Part shown: positions 1-5,684 of the stretch, piece by piece | Numbering within the stretch: the first letter of the stretch is position 1 | How the letters are laid out: each line of letters begins with the position of its first letter | NCBI GenBank assembly: GCA_030829675.1 | Contig: JAURAE010000060.1 | Span: forward strand, 1-7,937 | Length of the DNA stretch: 7,937 nucleotides | Direction of reading: 5' to 3' | DNA from: Schleiferiaceae bacterium | Lineage (GTDB): Bacteria > Bacteroidota > Bacteroidia > Flavobacteriales > Schleiferiaceae | Program-made: the position numbers and the translations under genes | Notes under the pieces: generated by a model | The model's input: only the letters and a program-made list of their open reading frames with translations | Told to the model about the DNA's origin: nothing | Database searches by the model: none

Positions 1-1050
1 GCCGGCCCAAGGGTTGTGCAAGGACGTCTGGTCAGAACCGAGGTCAACGTGAACGTTGCGTTCTACCATGCGTTCCCACAGATCCACTATATTTCCAATA
101 TAGGCGATGCTTCGTGCGCGTTTGTTTGCCTGGAATTCCAGGGCCATGTCGATGGCCTCATCCGTGCTGGAGGTAATCTCGTCCACCCAGCCCTGCTCGT
201 GACGCTTGTAGGCAGCTTTAGGGTTGATCTCTGCGGTGATGCTCACGACCCCAGCAATATTTCCTGCCTTTGGCTGCGCTCCTGACATACCGCCCAATCC
301 CGCAGTGACAAATAGTTTTCCTTCCGGTCCGCCGCTAGATTTCATGCGTGCAGCATTCAATACGGTGATGGTTGTTCCGTGTACGATCCCCTGTGGACCA
401 ATGTACATGTAAGAACCGGCCGTCATTTGACCGTATTGGGTAACGCCTAGGGCATTGAATTTTTCCCAATCGTCCGGCTGGCTGTAATTCGGAATCATCA
501 TTCCGTTAGTCACCACCACACGCGGTGCTTCTTTGGAAGAAGGGAAGAGGCCCATCGGGTGGCCGCTGTACATGTGTAGGGTCTGCTCCTCAGTCATTTC
601 GCTGAGGTATTTCATCGTCAAGAGGTATTGTGCCCAATTCTGGAACACCGCCCCATTACCGCCGTAGGTGATCAGTTCCTCCGGGTGTTGCGCCACCGCC
701 GGATCCAGGTTGTTTTGGATCATCAACATGATGGCCGCCGCCTGAGGTGTCTTGCACGGGTATTCTTCAATCCCACGAGCATGCATGTCGTACGAAGGCT
801 TGAATCGGTACATATATATGCGTCCAAATTCCTTGAGCTCCTCTAAAAATTCTGGGGCCAATTCCGCATGCCACTCCTTCGGAAAGTAGCGCAAGGCATT
901 TTCCAAGGCCAGGCGCTTTTCGCCGGCACTCAAGATGTCTTTGCGCTTGGGCGCACGGTTAATTTCTGTGGGCACTTCGCGCTTCGGAGGGAGTTGGTTA
1001 GGGATCCCTTCGGCAATGGCGCGCTGAAATTCGTTGATTGTTCTAGTCAC
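1..1050 (-). CDS. hutU: Urocanate hydratase (urocanase), N-terminal 350 residues, cut by the left edge
   Basis: Cytoplasmic, NAD-dependent enzyme of histidine degradation that hydrates urocanate to 4-imidazolone-5-propionate. I translated the whole stretch and found one open frame without interruption. Family landmarks are the early APKRKDILS block (about residues 43-51), ITYGGNGAVFQNW (127-139), YSGHPMG (174-180), YIGPQGIVHGTT (366-to-397-base region), the glycine-rich GLGGMSGAQP (251-260), expected to contact NAD, and DQTSLHNP (340-347). Urocanases are usually about 550-680 residues, so the C-terminal third or more, including the conserved active-site cysteine, lies beyond base 1. The start chosen is GTG at 1050-1048: it gives the expected N-terminus (VTRTINEFQRAIAEGIP) and overlaps the end of the upstream DUF5522 gene by 8 bases, which suggests translational coupling; no good Shine-Dalgarno is visible before it. 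Family assignment is very sure, the exact start less so. Confidence 0.96.
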   Translation of the reverse strand, partial: MTRTINEFQRAIAEGIPNQLPPKREVPTEINRAPKRKDILSAGEKRLALENALRYFPKEWHAELAPEFLEELKEFGRIYMYRFKPSYDMHARGIEEYPCKTPQAAAIMLMIQNNLDPAVAQHPEELITYGGNGAVFQNWAQYLLTMKYLSEMTEEQTLHMYSGHPMGLFPSSKEAPRVVVTNGMMIPNYSQPDDWEKFNALGVTQYGQMTAGSYMYIGPQGIVHGTTITVLNAARMKSSGGPEGKLFVTAGLGGMSGAQPKAGNIAGVVSITAEINPKAAYKRHEQGWVDEITSSTDEAIDMALEFQANKRARSIAYIGNIVDLWERMVERNVHVDLGSDQTSLHNPWAG

Positions 1051-1234
1051 GTATTCTGTGGGTTTTTTTATCGTATCCGTACGGGCAGTGTTTACAACCG
1101 CTTTGGCAGCAATAGCCGCGTTTGAGGTGGTATTTCTCGGTGAAGATGATGAAGCCCTCGGGGCTTTTGTAGTAATCTTCAGGGTCCAAGTCTTTATTAA
1201 ACATGTCCGATTTCGGAATTTTTAGGTACTTCAA
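1043..1234 (-). CDS. Small DUF5522 cysteine-cluster protein
   Basis: A 63-residue protein with the DUF5522 signature: FTEKYHLKRGYCCQSGCKHC at residues 31-50, followed by PYGY. The four cysteines (C42, C43, C47, C50; CCxxxCxxC spacing), with nearby H36 and H49, look like a metal site, probably zinc; that is inference, as the family has no function I can name. It is soluble, with no signal peptide or membrane segment. The start listed is TTG at 1234-1232, supported by an AAGGAG 8 bases upstream. An in-frame ATG at residue 11 (1204-1202) would give 53 residues, keep the whole domain, and suit a candidate promoter box at 1239-1232. The gene ends at TAG 1045-1043, inside the start of hutU (GTGACTAG overlap), so the two are almost certainly cotranscribed. 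The last residues (KKTHRIRD) are not conserved family sequence as far as I can tell. Confidence 0.85.
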   Translation of the reverse strand: MKYLKIPKSDMFNKDLDPEDYYKSPEGFIIFTEKYHLKRGYCCQSGCKHCPYGYDKKTHRIRD

Positions 1235-1239
1235 AGGTA
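1232..1239 (-). promoter_or_regulatory. Candidate -7 promoter box TACCTTTG for DUF5522-hutU
   Basis: The minus strand reads TACCTTTG, a full match to the Bacteroidota -7 consensus TAnnTTTG. Its last three bases are the proposed TTG start codon. If it is the real promoter, transcription would begin near 1228, the TTG could not be used, and translation would start at ATG 1204 with a leader of about 24 bases. No matching upstream TTG/TTTG (-33) element is visible at the expected distance, so this is weak. Confidence 0.3.
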
Positions 1240-1242
1240 AGG

Positions 1243-1248
1243 CTCCTT
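1243..1248 (-). promoter_or_regulatory. Shine-Dalgarno AAGGAG for the DUF5522 gene
   Basis: On the minus strand AAGGAG lies 8 bases before the TTG start at 1234. It is the main reason to prefer this non-ATG start over the internal ATG at 1204. Bacteroidota rely weakly on such sites, so a coincidental match is possible. Confidence 0.5.
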
Positions 1249-1255
1249 AGCTTTG
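1248..1255 (+). promoter_or_regulatory. Candidate -7 promoter box TAGCTTTG for the PLP-enzyme gene
   Basis: TAGCTTTG matches the Bacteroidota -7 consensus TAnnTTTG in all six fixed positions and sits 4 bases before the ATG at 1260. With the usual spacing, transcription would start at about 1259-1260, giving a leaderless message, or a leader of about 15 bases if ATG 1275 (residue 6) is the true start. No clear -33 element is seen. Confidence 0.45.
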
Positions 1256-1259
1256 TATC

Positions 1260-2093
1260 ATGGATGCTACACCAATGCCATTTTTAACACCTTCACCCGT
1301 ACAAAAGTTAGTGGTAAAACCGGAATTGAACCTGTATATCAAACGCGACGATCTTATCCACCCCGTAGTCTCCGGCAACAAGTGGCGTAAGCTCCAAGGA
1401 TTTTTCCAAATACTAGCACCTGGAGAGCCCATCACGACCTTTGGTGGTGCCTTTAGCAATCACTTGCCGGCCGCAGCCTTCGCAGCCAAGCACTTTGGTC
1501 ATCCCATCTCAGGTGTGGTGCGCGGCGAGGAATTGAACGCCTCGAGCAACGACTTGCTGAAGTATTGCCAGGCACAAGGGATGGCCTTGGAATTTGTTTC
1601 TCGCAGTGCGTTTAGGTCCTTACGCGAAAGCGGTTGGACGGGATACTTGGGCAGGGTACTTCCTGAGGGCGGTGCTGGGTCGCACGCCATGGAGGGTTGT
1701 GGAGCGATCTGGAAAGAATTGGCCCATGAACCGGATCACCTCGTGCTCGCCTCCGGTACAGGTACGACCGTATCTGGCATTCTTGCGGCGATGCCTCTAA
1801 ACTGTAAAACGAAGGTCCACGTAGTGAGTGCCGTGAAAGGCGCCCTCAAAGAATGCGCCGCTGTACAGCAGCAGGCCTTGGCAAAACACATTACCCTTCA
1901 CTGGGAAGATGAAACTCATTTTGGCGGCTTTGGAAAATGGTCGCCTTCACTGCTCGAGGAGGCTGAGAATTTTGAGCAAACTACGGGTATACCGCTGGAT
2001 CCCAACTACAACGCAAAGGTGTGGGCCTATCTTCAGCGTACCAGCTTACAAGGAAAAGTGGTGTGGATACACACCGGTGGCGTTCGATTCTAA
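1260..2093 (+). CDS. PLP-dependent enzyme, 1-aminocyclopropane-1-carboxylate deaminase / D-cysteine desulfhydrase family
   Basis: Fold-type II PLP enzyme of 277 residues, cytoplasmic. The family deaminates or desulfhydrates small amino acids (ACC to 2-oxobutyrate and ammonia, or D-cysteine to pyruvate, sulfide and ammonia). Visible landmarks: KRDDLIHP (28-35), the PLP-lysine block VSGNKWRKL (37-45, Schiff-base lysine K41), GGAFSNH (62-68), in which S66-N67-H68 match the family's substrate-binding SNH, the phosphate-binding loop SGTGTT (165-170), and the C-terminal HTGG (271-274). It is somewhat shorter than the usual 300-340 residues, mainly through compact loops; nothing essential seems lost. 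The ATG at 1260 gives a sensible N-terminus; ATG 1275 is an alternative. It diverges from DUF5522-hutU and its TAA overlaps the kmo stop on the other strand. Substrate cannot be decided from sequence: D-cysteine desulfhydrase, ACC deaminase or another D-amino acid lyase are all possible. Confidence 0.88.
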   Translation: MDATPMPFLTPSPVQKLVVKPELNLYIKRDDLIHPVVSGNKWRKLQGFFQILAPGEPITTFGGAFSNHLPAAAFAAKHFGHPISGVVRGEELNASSNDLLKYCQAQGMALEFVSRSAFRSLRESGWTGYLGRVLPEGGAGSHAMEGCGAIWKELAHEPDHLVLASGTGTTVSGILAAMPLNCKTKVHVVSAVKGALKECAAVQQQALAKHITLHWEDETHFGGFGKWSPSLLEEAENFEQTTGIPLDPNYNAKVWAYLQRTSLQGKVVWIHTGGVRF

Positions 2094-3433
2094 CGGACAG
2101 ATTCGAACAATCGGAGCACTTCTTGTTCTACCTCTTCGCTGTCCCAAAGCTCCTCTACACCTTCCATGGCTAGAATTTCTTCCATGATTCGATCGTGGCG
2201 TTCTCCTTCGGCCTTTGCTTCGTGGTACGGGATGTTGGTGAACTTCACCAAAGTGTAGAGCGGCGTCCATTTGTCTGGATGATTGGCTTGCACCTTACGC
2301 TCTATTTTTTTGCGCAATTGGAAGCTTGGATCGGCCACCAGGTCGCGCATTTCAATGAAGTTTCTCAAGCTTAAGTCTACCAAAGCATTACCTGCAGGCA
2401 CACGCTGTTCTGTATAGATCTCCAGTACTTTTTTCATGTCGGAATCCCCGTACTCATCGAGCAGCTCTAAGAATACGCGAACATCTTCCAGCGATCCATT
2501 CATGCCCTCGCCATAGAAAGGAACGGTGGCATGTGCGGCATCGCCAATGAGCATGGTATTGGTTCCCCAGTGGTACGGGTTGCAACGAATGCAAACTAGG
2601 GCTGAGGTAGGGTTATTTTCCCATTGCTCCTCTAAATCTGGAATGAGCGGGATGGCATCTTTGAAGTATTTTTCAAAGTAGCGCAAGCCGTCCGCACCTG
2701 TTTTGAGGTGGTCCAATCCGTATTCGCCGCCGAATGGTGCGAAAACGGTTCCGGTGAAACCGTTGTCTGTATTGGCCAGTCCCATCAGCATGAATTCGCG
2801 GCGCGGCCAGATGTGCAGCGCATCAATATTAAGCTGTGGTGAGCCATCGCTAGCTGCAGGAATGTGAACCTCTTTGTATCCGCTGTCGATGTAGTCTTGG
2901 CTGTAATTGAATCGAGGTTGCTTCATTAAAGCATTTCGAACAGAAGAATTGGCACCATCGCCCCCAACGATGAGGTCGGCTGAATAGGCATTGAGCTGCT
3001 CACCTTGCTTCATGTGAACGGTCCCCGTGTTGAAGTCCACATGTTCACAGAAGGCGTCAAAGGTGATTGTTACATTCGGCAGCGCTTCGGCCAATTCCAC
3101 CAACGTTTTATTGAACTCGCCACGGCTGATGCTGTGAATGGCTTTATTGTCAATGTTGTAGGCAAAGTAACTTTCGTTGCCCTCTAGGTCGTGGATCTGA
3201 CGCCCGTATGCCGGTACCACAATCTTGCGGATCTCTTCCTCTATGCCCGCGTAGGCCAATGCCGTCCAGCCCCTATGGCTGACGACAAGGTTGATGGATC
3301 TTCCCGAGCCGTAACTGGATTTACGGGGGTCCGGTCGTTTTTCAAAAACCTGAACCTCGTAGCCTTTTTTACCCATGGCGTAGGCCATGTATGATCCTGC
3401 CAAGCCGGCACCGACGATGATTACTTTTTTCAT
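2090..3433 (-). CDS. kmo: Kynurenine 3-monooxygenase (FAD-dependent)
   Basis: Class A flavoprotein hydroxylase converting L-kynurenine to 3-hydroxykynurenine with NADPH and oxygen. The 447 residues match the length of bacterial KMOs. Domains in order: N-terminal Rossmann FAD fold with GAGLAG (8-13) and FEKRP ending the second strand (E31 expected to bind the FAD ribose); YGSGRSINL (41-49); R78 and Y92, in positions corresponding to the substrate-binding Arg and Tyr of characterised KMOs; SISRG (101-105); the GGDGANSSVR block; the second FAD motif LIGDAAHA with D298; PFYGEGMNG (305-313). The C-terminal NFIEMRD and HPDKWTPLY segments are typical KMO. No C-terminal membrane anchor like that of the eukaryotic enzyme is present. 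The ATG at 3433 overlaps the kynU stop as ATGA, so the pair is translationally coupled. E309 stands where other KMOs I recall often have Gln (GQGMN). It is the last gene of its unit and its stop overlaps that of the convergent PLP-enzyme gene. Confidence 0.95.
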   Translation of the reverse strand: MKKVIIVGAGLAGSYMAYAMGKKGYEVQVFEKRPDPRKSSYGSGRSINLVVSHRGWTALAYAGIEEEIRKIVVPAYGRQIHDLEGNESYFAYNIDNKAIHSISRGEFNKTLVELAEALPNVTITFDAFCEHVDFNTGTVHMKQGEQLNAYSADLIVGGDGANSSVRNALMKQPRFNYSQDYIDSGYKEVHIPAASDGSPQLNIDALHIWPRREFMLMGLANTDNGFTGTVFAPFGGEYGLDHLKTGADGLRYFEKYFKDAIPLIPDLEEQWENNPTSALVCIRCNPYHWGTNTMLIGDAAHATVPFYGEGMNGSLEDVRVFLELLDEYGDSDMKKVLEIYTEQRVPAGNALVDLSLRNFIEMRDLVADPSFQLRKKIERKVQANHPDKWTPLYTLVKFTNIPYHEAKAEGERHDRIMEEILAMEGVEELWDSEEVEQEVLRLFESVR

Positions 3434-4704
3434 GCTTGCTGTGCTTTGAGGTAGTTCAACAAGATTTCACCAAAGGCGCGAATGTCCTCGAAGTTATTGT
3501 AGAGCGGAACCGGTGCCATGCGAATGACATTGGGTTCGCGCCAATCGGCGATTACGCCGTGCTCCATCAAATAGTCAAACAGCGGTCTTCCGTAGCCGTG
3601 CACAAGCAAGGATATCTGTGCGCCGCGTTCCTCTACAGGAGTGATAATCTCGAAATTACTGCCCGATTCTTCTGCCACAAACTCCAGTACTTCCTGCAGG
3701 TACCCCGTCAGTTTTCTGCTCTTTGCACGCAGGTTTTCTACTCCCGCTTTATCAAATAAATCAAGACTCGCACGAAGCGGTGCCATCGCCATTACCGGTA
3801 CGTTGGACAGTTGCCACGCCTCTGCCGTAGGTATAGGCTTAAAGGTTTCGGGCATTTCGAATCGTGTTTCTTTATCGTGTCCCCACCATCCTTCGAAACG
3901 AGGGATGTCGGCCTTGCCGTGGTGGCGTTCATGCACAAAGTACCCGGCCGTTGCCCCGGGACCTGAGTTGATGTATTTGTAGTGGCACCACGCGGCAAAA
4001 TCTACATTCCAATCGTGCAATTTGATGTCGATATTCCCTGCGCCGTGCGCCAAATCCCAACCGACTGTAATGCCTTTGTTTTGCGCATAGGCGGTAAGGT
4101 GTTTCATGTCCATCACTTGGCCGGTGTAGTAATTTACCCCACCGATCATCATCATCGCAATTTCTTCTCCATGGGCATCGATAGCGGCCATGAAGTCTTC
4201 CTTGCGAATGTGGTGTTCACCCTCGCGCGGTCCCACCTCGATCAGGTGTTCTTTTGGATCTAATCCATGGTAGCGCAGTTGAGAGGCTAAGGCATATTGG
4301 TCCGACGGGAAGGCTTTAGCTTCGCACAAAATCTTCGTGCGCTTTCCTTCCGGACGAAAGAAGCTTACCATCAACAAATGCAAGTTGTTTGTCAGCGACC
4401 CCATGACCACAACTTCTTCAGGTTTGGCGCCCACGAGTTTTGACAGGCTTTCCGAAAAGAATTCATGGTACGGCATCCAAGGGCGGCGGGCATGAAAATG
4501 TCCTTCTACGCCCCAGTTCTTCCAATCCTCAAGTTCCTCTTGGAGGTATTTTTCGGCCAATTTTGGCATCAGCCCCAAGCTGTTGCCCGTGAAGTAGAGC
4601 GTTTGCTTGCCGTCGATCACGGGGAGGTGAAATTCGTTGCGGAAGTGGGCCAATGAATCATTGGCATCGAGTTCCTGTGCGTGTGCTTTACTGAGTACGT
4701 TCAT
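3430..4704 (-). CDS. kynU: Kynureninase
   Basis: PLP-dependent fold-type I hydrolase that cleaves 3-hydroxykynurenine (or kynurenine) to 3-hydroxyanthranilate (or anthranilate) and L-alanine. It has 424 residues, the normal length. Landmarks: YFTGNSLGLMP (37-47), GSLTNNLHLL in the PLP-phosphate region, WDLAHGAGN with D217 (pairs with the PLP ring nitrogen) and H220, HYKYINSGPG with the Schiff-base lysine K243, FEGWWGHD just after, and a C-terminal small domain ending in MAPVPLYNN and a short helix. It starts at ATG 4704, 18 bases after the UbiA-like gene, and its TGA forms ATGA with the kmo start. With kmo next to it the physiological product should be 3-hydroxyanthranilate. An imperfect promoter-like box (TACCTTTA, 4731-4724 on the minus strand) lies before it and might give an internal start, but this is weak. 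No Shine-Dalgarno is evident. Confidence 0.96.
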   Translation of the reverse strand: MNVLSKAHAQELDANDSLAHFRNEFHLPVIDGKQTLYFTGNSLGLMPKLAEKYLQEELEDWKNWGVEGHFHARRPWMPYHEFFSESLSKLVGAKPEEVVVMGSLTNNLHLLMVSFFRPEGKRTKILCEAKAFPSDQYALASQLRYHGLDPKEHLIEVGPREGEHHIRKEDFMAAIDAHGEEIAMMMIGGVNYYTGQVMDMKHLTAYAQNKGITVGWDLAHGAGNIDIKLHDWNVDFAAWCHYKYINSGPGATAGYFVHERHHGKADIPRFEGWWGHDKETRFEMPETFKPIPTAEAWQLSNVPVMAMAPLRASLDLFDKAGVENLRAKSRKLTGYLQEVLEFVAEESGSNFEIITPVEERGAQISLLVHGYGRPLFDYLMEHGVIADWREPNVIRMAPVPLYNNFEDIRAFGEILLNYLKAQQA

Positions 4705-4722
4705 GGTTGTATTATGGGTGCC

Positions 4723-5613
4723 TTAAAGGTAGGGACTAAGGACCCATAGTCCTAACAGTATGAAAGGGAGTCCTTCAATGAGTAAGCTGTAGTATAGGTC
4801 GCCCAATTTTGGATTGGCGAGTACAATAATGATTGAGCAGAGAAGGTAGAGCCCGAAGGTGTAGGCGAGGGGCATTTGAAACAATTGGACCTGGAGGTAA
4901 AAACTGAACCAGAGCATCAAGCTGGCCAACCATACTGTGTTTCGAGGGCCAACTATGTGAGGTAATGTGCGAATGCTGCCTTGATCCACAATCATGTCTC
5001 GAACGTCGAAGGGTAAGGTCAGGGCAGCTGTCCACCAGAATCGCTCAAAGAATACGCCTACGGTAAAGGTTCCTGCTTGTACACTTGGTATTACCGCGGT
5101 CACATATGCCCAAACGGCCGCGATAACAAATAACTTTAGTCCTGGGATAGAGCGCAATCCACCGCCGGATTTTCTTAGGATGAAAGGAAGAGGGTATAGG
5201 GCAGCCACTGCGATGGCACCGGCATATAAAAAAAAGAGGTTCCAAGAGCCGTAAAGTGCCCACCAGATGGCCACATAGGAGGCACCAAGTCCAATGCTTA
5301 ATTGTGAGGTTTTTGGCATGGCCGATCGCCATTGGCTGATCCTGCTCTGCATGCCATCTTCACCCGGTGTTTCAAACAATCGGGCAAATCCATAAACAAT
5401 GAGCGTACCGGCTGCGTTTAGTCCAGCAAAGGATGGATTGAGCAAAAAATAACCGTATTCATCTAAAGTTCCGGCTTCCCACCATTGGGTCAGTTGAAAT
5501 TCAGAGAGTCGGGTCAACGCCCAAACCGCCCCAGCGACCCAAAAGTTCGCGTAAATGAACGGCCGCAAGAGCCCTAATAAAATGTTTATAACCGGGTGGA
5601 TATTTCGTGTCAT
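4723..5613 (-). CDS. Divergent UbiA-superfamily-like integral membrane protein
   Basis: A 296-residue polytopic protein with about eight or nine hydrophobic segments (near 8-35, 57-80, 106-124, 126-145, 158-178, 188-202, 226-244, 249-266 and 274-292). Segment 199-218 reads TLPFDVRDMIVD then QGSIRTLP: D203, D206 and D210 followed by R-T-L-P is the layout of the second Asp-rich motif of UbiA prenyltransferases (DxRDxxxD...KTLP). The first motif (NDxxDxxxD), expected after the second helix, is not there: that region is AAGTLIVYGFARLFE (67-81), with no Asp. Related proteins with the same gap are, to my knowledge, widespread in Bacteroidota and annotated as UbiA-like or hypothetical. Whether this one transfers a prenyl group is unknown. 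It leads the unit with kynU (18-base gap) and kmo. The ATG at 5613 gives a short charged N-terminus before the first helix; a poor TAnnTTTG-like box (TACATTTA) lies upstream. Confidence 0.7.
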   Translation of the reverse strand: MTRNIHPVINILLGLLRPFIYANFWVAGAVWALTRLSEFQLTQWWEAGTLDEYGYFLLNPSFAGLNAAGTLIVYGFARLFETPGEDGMQSRISQWRSAMPKTSQLSIGLGASYVAIWWALYGSWNLFFLYAGAIAVAALYPLPFILRKSGGGLRSIPGLKLFVIAAVWAYVTAVIPSVQAGTFTVGVFFERFWWTAALTLPFDVRDMIVDQGSIRTLPHIVGPRNTVWLASLMLWFSFYLQVQLFQMPLAYTFGLYLLCSIIIVLANPKLGDLYYSLLIEGLPFILLGLWVLSPYL

Positions 5614-5623
5614 TATGGTCTCA

Positions 5624-5631
5624 TAAATGTA
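5624..5631 (-). promoter_or_regulatory. Weak candidate -7 box TACATTTA for the UbiA-like/kynU/kmo unit
   Basis: On the minus strand TACATTTA differs from TAnnTTTG only in the last base and ends 10 bases before ATG 5613. It would give a leader of only a few bases. No -33 element is visible; low confidence, offered because the unit must have a promoter in this 71-base divergent spacer or inside the start of gcvP. Confidence 0.2.
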
Positions 5632-5654
5632 CGCTATGTTCGGCGAGTCTGCCG

Positions 5655-5662
5655 TACTTTTG
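5655..5662 (+). promoter_or_regulatory. Candidate -7 promoter box TACTTTTG for gcvP
   Basis: TACTTTTG is a full match to the Bacteroidota consensus TAnnTTTG, in the divergent spacer and 22 bases before ATG 5685. Transcription would begin near 5666 and leave a leader of about 19 bases. A leader that short leaves no room for a glycine riboswitch. No convincing -33 TTG/TTTG is seen. Confidence 0.5.
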
Positions 5663-5684
5663 CTCCATCTAATATTAACAGAGT

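Noticed and set aside
16..1125. Several plus-strand open frames of 60-90 codons across the hutU region
   Set aside because: The minus strand carries a continuous, fully recognisable urocanase; the plus-strand frames are cysteine- and arginine-rich shadows.
1238..1249. Small inverted repeat TAAGGCTCCTTA as an operator or terminator
   Set aside because: The arms are only five bases with a two-base centre and no T-run; more simply explained as the Shine-Dalgarno on the minus strand.
3436..3982. Two overlapping plus-strand open frames of 107 and 113 codons opposite kynU
   Set aside because: They lie wholly antisense to a clearly real kynU, show no family resemblance or sensible composition, and have no start signals; they are shadows of the true frame.
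4994..5332. Open frames of 86-95 codons on both strands within the UbiA-like gene
   Set aside because: They look like shadow translations of a membrane-protein gene; the 296-residue frame has coherent hydrophobic segments and the D203/D206/D210 motif.
5614..5684. Glycine riboswitch upstream of gcvP
   Set aside because: The spacer is 71 bases and the predicted leader about 19; no aptamer-like helices or conserved glycine-aptamer core could fit.
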